NCBI RefSeq assembly: GCF_001625655.1
Contig: NZ_AUYB01000114.1
Coordinates: 1-64,000 of the forward strand
DNA from: Pseudoalteromonas luteoviolacea DSM 6061
Lineage (GTDB): Bacteria > Pseudomonadota > Gammaproteobacteria > Enterobacterales > Alteromonadaceae
DNA: 64,000 bases
Direction of reading: 5' to 3'
Positions 1 to 10,500 of this stretch are shown in pieces. Made by a program: the position numbers and the translations under genes. The notes beneath the pieces were generated by a model. That model saw only the letters and a program-made list of their open reading frames with translations. It made no database searches and had not been told where the DNA came from. Each line of letters begins with the position of its first letter. The first letter of the stretch is position 1.

Positions 1-1
1 C

Positions 2-3000
2 AGCATTTGGCAGTCGGTATTGGAGCTAGAGAAGATAGGAACAAATGACAACTTCTTCAGCATTGGTGGAGATTCAATCCTATCGCTCAATATTGTTTCA
101 GCACTGAAGGATGCAGGCATCAATATCAGTGTCAAACATATCTTTGAGCACCAGACGGTGAAATCACTGGCAGAATTTATTGTCGAACATGCGGACCAAG
201 GTGCGTCGGAATTGAGTTTTGCACGCAGACAAAGTGCATTATTAGAAGAGCTTGCTCCATATTCACAGTTAACGGAAGAAGAGCGTAGCGTAGTAGGCGA
301 TGTATATGAGGATGCTTACCCTATGTCTTCATTGCAAGAGGGCATGGTCTTTCATACTCAATTGTCTGACTTTTCTGGTATATACCATGACATTATGGCA
401 GAGCATGTTGTATGTGAGTGGAATCAAGATGCATTTAGGCAAGCATTAGACTCTGTTGTTGAGCAGCATCCAATATTGCGCACTAACTTCCTTTTAAATG
501 GCGAAAGAGCGATTCAAGTTGTACAGCGCGAAAAGCAGGCCCCGCTAGAGGTTATTGATATACGTGATTTAGATGAGAAATCTCAAGATTTGCATCTAGA
601 AACGTGGATGGAACAGCACAAGAAATATGTATTTGATTGGGAAAATGGCCCTCTTTTCCAAATTCATATCTTCTTACGCAGTGATGAAAGCTTCGAATTT
701 GTGGTTAGCTTCCACCATGCTATTTTGGATGGTTGGAGTAAAGCAGCATTGAGTGCTGAGTTATATGAAAAGTATCAAGCGGTGTTAGCGGGTGACTTAC
801 CTGAAAATTCGGGCACAGATTGGGTTTACCGTAACTATGTAGCTTTAGAGCAAGATACTATCAATGACCCTGAGGTTGGTAAATATTTTGCAAACCAGCT
901 TGAGAATGCGCACACGGATCAGTTGAGTGCGTACAAGTTAAAACCAGCTGTGACAAGTAAAGAGCGTAATCAAGGTTTCTTACATTTTGAAGCTTTAACG
1001 CCGCTATCTAGCCAGATCATCGAGTTGTCTAAATCATTGGGTGTTTCAGTTCAGTCGATCATGTTTACAGCTCATTTGAAAGTGATTTCTATTCTAGGAG
1101 GTCACAATAAAGCAACCAGCTGTATCACAACAAATGGACGTCCCGAGATTACGGGAAGCGAAAATGCATTAGGTTTATACTTAAACTCGCTACCTTTAAG
1201 TCTTGATATGGTGTCAGGAAGTTGGCAAAACTTGATTGAATTTGTGTCTTCACAAATTACGGAAAATATTGAATATCGCCGCTATCCATTGGCTCGAATT
1301 CAACAAGACTTAGATTTAGATTTCTCTGAAATTACATTCAACTATACGCACTTCCATGTGTATAAAAATATGCTTCAGAATGAAGAACAACAGGATTCAT
1401 TGGAAGTCTTAGCATCAACAGCTTTTGAACAAACCAACTTCGATTTTCACGTTGATGTTTCAAGAGATCCTGAATTAGACGAAATTAACGTGTTCTTCAA
1501 GTACAACGCCGAACTTTTTGATTCAGTCTGGATTGAGAAGGTTAGTCAGTACTACTTACAAGTGCTAGAGCTGATAGTGTCTGACCTTGAGTCTTCTCAT
1601 CAGAATGCAACTATTCTCAACACTGTTGAAGCAGCTGTATTCAATGAAGTGAATTCAACCGACCGAGTGTATGACGCTCAAACAAGCTATCAATCAATAT
1701 TTGAACAGCAAGTTGAGCTGACACCAAATATGCCTGCGGTCCAGTGTGGCGATCTTTCTCTGAGCTATGCGCAATTAAACGAGCGAGCGAACAGACTCGC
1801 GGCGTACTTAGAAGAAATGGGCATGACATCTGGAGAGAGAGTCGGTATTTGTTTAGATCGCTCTATTTCATTAGTAGTGGCAATTTTGGGAGTGATGAAA
1901 TCAGGCGCAACTTATGTGGCACTAGAACCAAGCTTGCCTCAAGAGCGACTGGACTTCATGGTTGAAGATGCTGATATTCCGTTGGTATTACTTGATACTC
2001 CGGTGATGGAAAAGACAGCGTTTAGTGGCGTAGATATCTTTTCAATGGATGGCGTTGATGGAGATGAAAGGTGGTTGGATGACTATGAAGGGGTTGACGT
2101 GAATGTCACGATATCCAATGATGATATCCTCTACATTCTATACACTTCAGGTTCAACAGGTAATCCTAAAGGTGTGTTAGTACCACAGAAAGGTGTTCTG
2201 AATTACCTGAGTCATGCTAGTGATGTCTATTTCAATGAAGATACCATCGGTGCTGTTGTCAGTTCTCCACTTTGTTTTGATGCCACAGTTACGTCTTTAT
2301 TAACCCCATTAGTTGTCGGCAAAGTAGTTAAACTCATCCCTGAATCGAGTGAGACTTTGCCTCTTCTTGCGGAGCATTTGTTTGGCAAATTTGCTGAGCA
2401 GGCGTGGGTATTTAAGATCACGCCAGCGCACCTAGAAGCACTTGCTTACTTGGGTCAAAAAGATCAGGTTTGTTCGCAACCTCACGTTGTAGTTGTGGGT
2501 GGAGATCAATTAACGTGGCAAGTCTTAAAGCCTTACAAAGAAGGTCTATTGCCAAACACCACGTTTGTTAATGAATATGGCCCTACTGAAACAGTTGTTG
2601 GTTGCAGTATCTGCACTGTATTACCTTCTGATGCGGTTCAAGAAGAAGTGGCAGTACCAATTGGTAAGCCGATTCAGAATACCCAATTATTTGTATTGTC
2701 TGACGATGCTAATTACCTCCCTATAGGCGGAATAGGTGAGTTGTATATTGGTGGTGACGGTGTAACAAGTGGTTATCTTAACCAAGAAAGCAAGACTCGA
2801 GATAGTTTTGTGACAGTTCCTGATATAGCCGCAGGCATACTCTACCGCACTGGTGATTTAGTTCGTTGGAGAGAGGACGGAGAGCTTGAGTTTGTTGGGC
2901 GAGTTGATCACCAAGTCAAAATTAGAGGTTATCGTATTGAGTTAGGCGAAATTGAGAGCAAGCTACTTGGACTTTCATCAGTAAGAGAAGCTGTATCGCT

Positions 3001-6000
3001 TGTGCGCCAAGACTCGCAGAGTGAAGCAAATAAACAGCTAGTTGCTTATGTGGTTCCTGAGCAGGCATTGTTTGAAGCTGAACCTCAAAAACTGGCTGCT
3101 GATAAGCTTGCTTTAGCTGCACAATGTACCAATGAGTTAAAAAGCCAGCTACCTGAGTATATGGTCCCTTCATCAGTAATAGTGCTAGAGGCCATGCCTT
3201 TATCTACCAATGGTAAAGTCGATAGAAAGGCATTGATGCTTGTCACAGAAGAGCAGTCGGTAGAAAAGTACATTGCGCCAAGAAATGCAATCGAGAAAAC
3301 GTTGTGTAGTGTTTGGCAGCAAATACTAAAAGTGGACAAGATTAGTGTGCGTGATAGTTTCTTTTCGATTGGTGGTGACTCGATTCTATCTATTCGAATC
3401 GTGGCATTACTTAAAGAAAAGGGGATTCAAATCAGCATGCAAGACTTGTTCAATTTGCAGACGATTGAAGCGCTTGCAGAGAATATCTCAACAGGTGAAC
3501 AGGGTATTGCAGAAGAAATTAATATTGCAGCTTTTGATCTTTTAGAACCGGAAGAGCGCGCTTTATTCAGCAATGAATTTGAAGATGCTTATCCAATGTC
3601 TACATTGCAAACCGGTATGGTTTTCCATACGCAGCTAGAAGGTTTCAATGGCATTTATCATGATATAAATGCTGAGCATGTTAAATGTGAGTGGGATGAA
3701 TCACTTTTCGGACAAGCTTTGCAACTATGTATCGATCGTCATCCGATTCTAAGAACCGGATTCCGTTTGAATGGTAGTCGCCCAATTCAGCAGGTTTACA
3801 AAAATATCCAGTTGCCATTAGTCGTAGAGGATATTAAACAGCATCCATCTGAGAAGCAGAATGAGATAATTAAAGACTGGATGGCACAAAGACAAAAGTA
3901 TGTCTTTGACTGGTCTAACGGACCTTTGTATCAAATTAATGTGTTCTTACGTAGTGAGGATGAATTTGAGTTTATCATTAGCTTCCATCACTCAGTGCTT
4001 GATGGTTGGAGCCGAGCCTCATTCAGTTTGGAACTGTATCAATACTACGAGCGTTTGCTCGCAGGTGAGAGCATTGCATCGCCAGAAGCGGATTGGACAT
4101 ATCGTTATTATATTGCAGCAGAATTAGATGCAAAGGCTGACGATAGTGCAAAAGCTTATTTTAAAGAGCAGCTTTCAGATATTCCGGTCTCTCAATTGCC
4201 TAGATTAAATGAAAGTAGTATTGAGCAATCCAATCATGATGTTGTGAGTGTCGAGGACATTAAGGAGCTTTCAGCTGAAGTAATCTTGCTGGCTAAATCT
4301 TTAGGTGTCCCCATTCAATCAGTGCTAATGGCTGCGCATTTCAAAGCACTTTCTATGATGAGTGGCTTTGAAAAAGCAGTCACCGGCTTGACAACCAATG
4401 GCCGCCCTGAACGTGAAGGCGGTGAACAAGGCTTAGGGTTATTTTTAAATGTGATACCTCTAAGTATGCAGCTTAAGTCAGATAGCTGGCGAGAATTGAT
4501 CCTCAATACCGCAGAGCTCATGAATGAGGGTCTTGCACATAGGCGCTATCCACTGTTGCAGATTCAACAAGATGTAAACGCTGAGTTCTCAGAGGTGCTG
4601 TTTAATTATACACACTTCCATGTGTACGAAGGTTTAAATGATCGAGAACAGTTTGATGCATTGGGTTCATCGGGTGTGGAATATACTAACTATGACTTTA
4701 CAGTTGATGGTTCACGCAGCCTAGATGGGTCAGAGTTATTCTTGTTCTTCGGCTATAACCCTGCGGTATATGAGCGCAGTCAAATTGTTAGATTTTCAAA
4801 TTACTATCAATGTATTTTGAAAGCGATGACCAGCGACTTGGATGGCAGTAGTATCGACAGCAGTTTATTTGATGAAGAGACTCTGCGTTTACTTCAGTTA
4901 GATAAGCAATATGACTACTGGGCTAAGCAGTTGGATGGAGCGCCCCTTGTACATGGCTTACCACTAAGCAATCAACGACTTGATACTAAGTCTCATGTTG
5001 AAGCATCAATCAGAGGCAGTTTACCTGCAGAGGCGAGCCAAAAGTTACAAGCGATTGCAAAACAATATCAGTTGACGACGTTTATGTTATTGCATGGTGC
5101 GCTGTCATTATTAATAGCTAGACACAGCAATTCGAGTGACATTGTAATAGGCACGCCGCTGGCGAATCAGATGCAAGCCGGGCTTGATGCACCAGCTGGT
5201 ATTTATGTGAATACTTTGGCACTAAGAGTTAGCACTCAGCATGACACGTTATCAGACTACCTGTCGCATATCAGGCACGTGCATTTAGGAGCGCAATCAA
5301 ATCAAGATGTACCGTTTGAGCAATTGGTTGAGCGATTAAATATTCCGAGAAGTACAGCACATAGCCCGCTGTTCCAAATTATGCTATCTACTAATCTGGA
5401 TTATGGGGTGGATAACAATGCCAATCTAGATGCCATGACTTTATCAGGTGATACCCATAGCCATTATCAATCTGATTTGAATCACGCTAAGCTTGATTTG
5501 GATGTCAATATAGATATCAGTGATGAAGGAGTAGCCATCAATTGGAGCTACGATGCTGGTTTGTTTGATGATGCTAATGTCCAGCGACTGAATGACCATC
5601 TATGTCGTCTGCTGACAGGTCTAAGTGAGGCCACATCAGGAGAAAGCGCCCTTTCACAGCTTCCGATGCTGTCCAATGCTGAAGAGCATCATTTAATTCA
5701 TACGCTAAATAACACCGCGATGGATTATCCAAAGGATAAATGTATCCATGAGTTGTTTGAGCAACAAGCACAGGTGAATCCTGACAGTATTGCAGTTGTA
5801 TTCGAAGACAAAGAACTCACTTATAAAGAGCTGAATGAAAAAGCTAATCAGTTAGCGCATTACTTAGTGGAAATAGAAAAGGTGACCCCAGATACCTTAG
5901 TGGGTCTCTGTGTTGAACGTAGTCTTGAGATGGTGATAGGGATGCTGGGGATACTCAAAGCCGGTGGGGCTTATGTGCCATTAGATCCGAGTTATCCACA

Positions 6001-7552
6001 GCAGCGCTTAGAGTATATGATTGAGGATGCGAGTCTGACTACGATTGTGAGCCATGAGCAAGCATCCAATGTGCTTGGTGCGTTTACAGGTCAAATCATC
6101 AACCTCGATGATAAGGGAGTACTAGAGAACTATCCGAAGATTAATCTTGAAAAAGGCTGTATTGGGCTTACCTCTAACCACCTCGCTTATGTGATTTATA
6201 CCTCTGGGTCAACAGGGCAGCCAAAAGGGGTGATGATTGAGCATATTGGCTTAGTTAACACGGTAGTTCACAACGCGAACGTATTTCAAATAACACCAGA
6301 AACGGTATTTCTGCAATCGACGTCTATCAGTTTTGACGCGGCGACTTGGGTGGTTCATATGACGTTATTCGCTCAAGGGGTTTTACGTTTGGCTGATAAT
6401 CAAAACCCAATGGCAACGCTATTTCAGTATCAGGATATTACCCATATCATGATGACGCCATCGATGCTTGAATCAGTTGAGTTAGCTGATTTCAGCAATA
6501 TTACCCATGCGATTGTTGGCGGTGAAGCGCTATCAGAGCGTTTTATTGCATCTTGGGTGGAAAAAGGGGTGTCTTGTTATAATGCTTATGGTCCCACGGA
6601 ATCGTCAATTTGTAGCACGATATGGCAGCTTAACTCCCAGACGGCATTGAGTATTGGCCGTGCTAATGGCAATACACATTTATATGTGTTGGATGGTCAA
6701 TTAAATCTTTGTGTACATGGAGCAGAAGGCGAGCTCTACATCGGCGGTGATGGTTTAGCGCGCGGTTATCTTAATCTTCCTGAATTGACGACAGAGCGTT
6801 TTATTGAAAACCCTTACTATGATGCATCTATTCCAAACAGTTCAAAGCGCCTGTTTCGCACTGGAGACTTAGTGCGCTATTTACCGGATGGTAATTTAGA
6901 ATTTATGGGTCGTGTAGATGACCAAGTTAAAATCCGCGGTTTTAGAATTGAATTAGGCGAAGTTGAGTCTCAGCTATCTAGACAAGAGGGTGTTGATTCT
7001 GCATTAGTGATGGCCAAAGAGCTGGCGGGCAGTCAGCAATTGGTGGGTTATGTGAAGTCAAGCCACGCGCTTGCAGAGGATGCTCAAGCAGACTTTATTT
7101 CAGCGATAAAAGCGAGTATCGCCCAGCAATTACCAGACTACATGGTGCCTAGCGTTATTATGCTGGTTGATGAATGGCCGCTTACGCCGAATGGTAAAGT
7201 GGATAGAAGCGCCCTACCAGCAACGGATAGCCGTGCTTTGCAAGGCGAATATGTTGCACCAGAGACAGAAACAGAAAAGTCTCTAGTGACGATATGGTCC
7301 GATTTGCTAAGCATCGATGCAGATCAAATTAGTACGACAGCAAACTTCTTCGAGTTGGGTGGACATTCACTAGGGTTTGTTCGTTTACAGGCTGATATTA
7401 AAGAGTTCTTTAGTAGTGATGTGGATATGAGATCTCTATATTCACGCAACAGTATTAAAGAACAGGCTGAGTTAATCGAAGCCCATAACCTAATTGGACA
7501 AACCCAGCAAGACATAGTGTCAGACGAAGAAATGTTTGAAGAGGAATTTTAA
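2..7552 (+). CDS. Nonribosomal peptide synthetase, 5'-truncated by window edge (T-C-A-T-C-halfC-A-T)
   Basis: Large NRPS whose reading frame is open at the left edge; the first codons already encode a carrier domain, so upstream modules lie outside. Residues below are counted from base 2. Domains in order: T (GGDSI near 22); C (HHAILDGWS near 238); A1 (YTSGSTGNPKG near 714, NEYGPTETVVG, NGKVDRKAL); T (GGDSI near 1124); C (HHSVLDGWS near 1329); an extra C-terminal half of an LCL-type C domain (about 1630-1886); A2 (YTSGSTGQPKG near 2066); T (GGHSL near 2453). By GrsA numbering the A1 code reads D-A-T-K-V-G-E-V-G-K, near known Asn codes. A2 reads D-A-W-M-I-G-A-I-C-K, near Phe-type codes but uncertain. 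There is no epimerase and no thioesterase. The next NRPS starts 2 bases after this stop, so the pair is one operon and assembly line. Confidence 0.95.
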   Translation, partial: SIWQSVLELEKIGTNDNFFSIGGDSILSLNIVSALKDAGINISVKHIFEHQTVKSLAEFIVEHADQGASELSFARRQSALLEELAPYSQLTEEERSVVGDVYEDAYPMSSLQEGMVFHTQLSDFSGIYHDIMAEHVVCEWNQDAFRQALDSVVEQHPILRTNFLLNGERAIQVVQREKQAPLEVIDIRDLDEKSQDLHLETWMEQHKKYVFDWENGPLFQIHIFLRSDESFEFVVSFHHAILDGWSKAALSAELYEKYQAVLAGDLPENSGTDWVYRNYVALEQDTINDPEVGKYFANQLENAHTDQLSAYKLKPAVTSKERNQGFLHFEALTPLSSQIIELSKSLGVSVQSIMFTAHLKVISILGGHNKATSCITTNGRPEITGSENALGLYLNSLPLSLDMVSGSWQNLIEFVSSQITENIEYRRYPLARIQQDLDLDFSEITFNYTHFHVYKNMLQNEEQQDSLEVLASTAFEQTNFDFHVDVSRDPELDEINVFFKYNAELFDSVWIEKVSQYYLQVLELIVSDLESSHQNATILNTVEAAVFNEVNSTDRVYDAQTSYQSIFEQQVELTPNMPAVQCGDLSLSYAQLNERANRLAAYLEEMGMTSGERVGICLDRSISLVVAILGVMKSGATYVALEPSLPQERLDFMVEDADIPLVLLDTPVMEKTAFSGVDIFSMDGVDGDERWLDDYEGVDVNVTISNDDILYILYTSGSTGNPKGVLVPQKGVLNYLSHASDVYFNEDTIGAVVSSPLCFDATVTSLLTPLVVGKVVKLIPESSETLPLLAEHLFGKFAEQAWVFKITPAHLEALAYLGQKDQVCSQPHVVVVGGDQLTWQVLKPYKEGLLPNTTFVNEYGPTETVVGCSICTVLPSDAVQEEVAVPIGKPIQNTQLFVLSDDANYLPIGGIGELYIGGDGVTSGYLNQESKTRDSFVTVPDIAAGILYRTGDLVRWREDGELEFVGRVDHQVKIRGYRIELGEIESKLLGLSSVREAVSLVRQDSQSEANKQLVAYVVPEQALFEAEPQKLAADKLALAAQCTNELKSQLPEYMVPSSVIVLEAMPLSTNGKVDRKALMLVTEEQSVEKYIAPRNAIEKTLCSVWQQILKVDKISVRDSFFSIGGDSILSIRIVALLKEKGIQISMQDLFNLQTIEALAENISTGEQGIAEEINIAAFDLLEPEERALFSNEFEDAYPMSTLQTGMVFHTQLEGFNGIYHDINAEHVKCEWDESLFGQALQLCIDRHPILRTGFRLNGSRPIQQVYKNIQLPLVVEDIKQHPSEKQNEIIKDWMAQRQKYVFDWSNGPLYQINVFLRSEDEFEFIISFHHSVLDGWSRASFSLELYQYYERLLAGESIASPEADWTYRYYIAAELDAKADDSAKAYFKEQLSDIPVSQLPRLNESSIEQSNHDVVSVEDIKELSAEVILLAKSLGVPIQSVLMAAHFKALSMMSGFEKAVTGLTTNGRPEREGGEQGLGLFLNVIPLSMQLKSDSWRELILNTAELMNEGLAHRRYPLLQIQQDVNAEFSEVLFNYTHFHVYEGLNDREQFDALGSSGVEYTNYDFTVDGSRSLDGSELFLFFGYNPAVYERSQIVRFSNYYQCILKAMTSDLDGSSIDSSLFDEETLRLLQLDKQYDYWAKQLDGAPLVHGLPLSNQRLDTKSHVEASIRGSLPAEASQKLQAIAKQYQLTTFMLLHGALSLLIARHSNSSDIVIGTPLANQMQAGLDAPAGIYVNTLALRVSTQHDTLSDYLSHIRHVHLGAQSNQDVPFEQLVERLNIPRSTAHSPLFQIMLSTNLDYGVDNNANLDAMTLSGDTHSHYQSDLNHAKLDLDVNIDISDEGVAINWSYDAGLFDDANVQRLNDHLCRLLTGLSEATSGESALSQLPMLSNAEEHHLIHTLNNTAMDYPKDKCIHELFEQQAQVNPDSIAVVFEDKELTYKELNEKANQLAHYLVEIEKVTPDTLVGLCVERSLEMVIGMLGILKAGGAYVPLDPSYPQQRLEYMIEDASLTTIVSHEQASNVLGAFTGQIINLDDKGVLENYPKINLEKGCIGLTSNHLAYVIYTSGSTGQPKGVMIEHIGLVNTVVHNANVFQITPETVFLQSTSISFDAATWVVHMTLFAQGVLRLADNQNPMATLFQYQDITHIMMTPSMLESVELADFSNITHAIVGGEALSERFIASWVEKGVSCYNAYGPTESSICSTIWQLNSQTALSIGRANGNTHLYVLDGQLNLCVHGAEGELYIGGDGLARGYLNLPELTTERFIENPYYDASIPNSSKRLFRTGDLVRYLPDGNLEFMGRVDDQVKIRGFRIELGEVESQLSRQEGVDSALVMAKELAGSQQLVGYVKSSHALAEDAQADFISAIKASIAQQLPDYMVPSVIMLVDEWPLTPNGKVDRSALPATDSRALQGEYVAPETETEKSLVTIWSDLLSIDADQISTTANFFELGGHSLGFVRLQADIKEFFSSDVDMRSLYSRNSIKEQAELIEAHNLIGQTQQDIVSDEEMFEEEF
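4890..5660 (+). other. Orphan C-terminal lobe of an LCL condensation domain inside the NRPS
   Basis: A complete condensation domain with its HHxxxDG site ends just before this segment, where an adenylation domain would be expected. Instead the protein continues with the hallmarks of the second lobe of an LCL condensation domain: DYWAKQLDGAP, then DIVIGTPLANQ, NTLALRV, DVPFEQLVERL and HSPLFQIML. The matching first lobe, with its own HHxxxDG, is absent. The segment begins close to the natural lobe boundary. It is in frame without stops, so it is translated. It looks like a remnant of module recombination; catalysis is not expected because the active-site histidines sit in the missing lobe. Confidence 0.8.
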
Positions 7553-7553
7553 A

Positions 7554-10500
7554 ATGGCTTTAGAAGTATTGAAAGCAGCAAAAGAAAAAGGAATTCAGAT
7601 CTTTATCGATGGTGGAAAGTTAAAAGTTAAATCTCCACCAGGCGCAATGACTGATGAACTAAGAGCCAGTATCAAAGGCGCAAAGCCGGAGTTAATGGCT
7701 TTGTTAACCGAACTTGCAAGTGTAAAAGAAGCCAACAATCAAATTACCATTAAACGACAGGGACTGCTTCAAGCAGCCCTGTCTTACCCGCAGCAAAGGT
7801 TATGGGTCACTGAGCAGCTCTCTCCAGAGAGCGGCCAGTTTGTGATGCCGGCAGGGATCCGATTAGAAGGCAAACTTAATAAGCAGGCTTTGCAAAGTGC
7901 ATTCAACGAGATTGTTCGTAGGCACGAAATATTGCGCACGGTTTATATTGAATCGGATGGTCAGGCGCGGCAGGTGGTCAAGGAAGCTTCGCCACTTAAA
8001 ATAAAGGAGCTTGATTTAAGTCGTTACTCACAGGAAGCTCAAGCGCGTGAATTAGACAATTTGATGAAGCAAGAGGTGTCGAGCAATTTTAACTTGGAGC
8101 ATGATTTAATGATCCGAGTGACGGTTGTGAAACAACATGAAGAAAACCATGTGGTTTTCTTCACCTTGCATCACATTGCAACAGATGGCTGGTCAATGGG
8201 AATTTTGGTTAATGAGTTTACGCAACTATATACCGCCTTTGACCAGCAAAAAGCGCCTGAATTATTACCTTTACCAATTCAATACGCTGATTATGCTGCT
8301 TGGCAAAGAGAGTTTTTACAGGGACCCAATGTACAAAAACAATTGGAGTTCTGGCGCAATGAATTAGATGGTATTCCTTCATTACATAACGTGCAATTGG
8401 ACAAAGTCAGGCCAGCGATTCAAACGTCGGCAGGTCAGACATTTAATCAACATTTATCAATACAAACAATCAAACAGTTAAAGGCGTTTCAACAAAGACA
8501 AAATGTGTCTATGTTTGCATTGCTTGAAACTGTGTTTGCCGTGCTAATTGGCCGCTATAGTTGTGAAAATGATGTAGTGATAGGGACACCGGTATCTGGA
8601 CGTGAAATCTCAGAAGTTCAGCCTTTAATCGGGTTTTTTGTCAATAACTTAGCATTAAGATGCCAGATTGATCCAAAGCAAAACTTTAGTGCTTTATTGT
8701 CCGAGAATAATGGGCGAATACTGACAGCTTTCGAAAATCAAGCGTTGCCATTCGAAAGTTTGGTTGATGAGCTCGGGGTTGAGCGAGATCTTTCTCACTC
8801 GCCAATTTTCCAGATAGTGTTTAGTTACAGTAATGCTGAAGGGGGCGAGCTTAAGTTACCTGGTTTAAAGGTGTCAGCATTGGCGCAGGAGTCAGCTGCT
8901 GCTAAGGTCGATTTAGAAGTAGTTGCCACTGAAGTGGATGGTGAGTTTCGTATTGGTTGGACGTATAACGTTGATCTATTTGATGAACAAACTATCGAAG
9001 CACTTGCGCTAAGTTACGAAGAGCTACTAACTCAGATCATTCAATACCCAGAAAAAGCCGTTGGTGAACTGGCAACTATTGATGAAAGTAAGAAGCACAA
9101 TTTAGTTGCTCTAGGCAAAGGAGTGGATAGCAATATTGAAGATTTGTGTGTCCATGAAGCAATAAGCCAAGCTGCTCGTCTAGCACCAGATGCAATAGCA
9201 ATAAGTGATGACTCTCATGCGTTGACCTACGCTGAACTCGAAATTCGAGCTCAGCGATTATCTGCATATCTAGATGAGATGGGGATAGGAGTTGGTGCCA
9301 AAGTCGGTATTTGCTTAGAGCGAACACCCGCATTGATGATCGCTTTACTGGGGGTTATGAAATCAGGTGCGGCTTATGTTGCACTTGAATCCACACTGCC
9401 GTTAGATAGGTTAGAGTACATCGTTGCAGATGCTGACATTGAAATTGTTATCTATGATGCGCCTTCTATTGAAAAGTCATCTATCAGTGGCGTGGATGTT
9501 TTCATGATGGAGGACGCTGTCGAAGATGAGCAGTGGTTAAGTGAGTTCGATGATATTGTCGTGGAAACGGCGGTATGCAAAGAAGATCCTGTGTATGTAC
9601 TCTACACTTCTGGCTCAACTGGTAAGCCAAAAGGGGTTGTTGTACCGCACTGTGGTGTAATGAATTACTTAAATCATGCAACGCACAGCTACATTAATGA
9701 GCAGATCTCAGGGTCGGTGGTAAGTTCGCCGTTATGCTTCGATGCAACCGTGACGACTTTGTATTCTCCTTTGATGGTGGGTAAGCAGGTACACTTCATT
9801 CCTGAGCACGCTCAAACCCTCGACATGTTGGCAGAAAAGTTATTTGATTCCTGCAGCGGTTTACTTTTCAAGATAACACCTGCGCATATTGAAGCATTGA
9901 CACATATTAAAGCAGATGTCGCTAACTGTCCGTCACCTCATGTCATTGTGATAGGTGGAGAGCAGCTGACTTTCAAAACGCTTGCTCCAATGAGAAATGA
10001 GCTTTTACCTTGTGCGACCTTTGTAAACGAATACGGTCCAACCGAAACCGTTGTAGGTTGCAGTACTTACACCTTGGCTCCTAACTCGGACACCGTAAAT
10101 GAAAGCCAAGACACCTTAAATGTTCCAATTGGTAAACCAATTAGAAACACTCAACTATATGTTCTTTCTGAAAGTTGCCAAATGCAGCCTCAAAATAGCC
10201 TTGGTGAACTGTATATCGGTGGTAACGGAGTGACATTAGGCTATATCAACCGAGAAGAACTGACCGCAGAGCGTTTTATAGATAACCCTTTTGGTGTTGA
10301 GGGCAAGTTGTACAAAACAGGTGACTTAGTACGCTGGCGCAGTGAGGGGGAGTTAGAGTTTATTGGCCGGGTGGATGATCAGGTAAAAATCCGCGGCTAT
10401 CGCATAGAGTTAGGTGAGATTGAAAGTATCTTAGCATCACTAGATTGTATTCAGGAAGTGGTTGTTATTGCGCATTCTGACGGGCAATCTCAGCGGCTTG

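Noticed and set aside
4890-5660. Reading the extra NRPS segment as an epimerase domain
   Set aside because: It lacks the HHxxxDG half and the E-specific motifs, while the sequence signatures are those of the LCL C-lobe.
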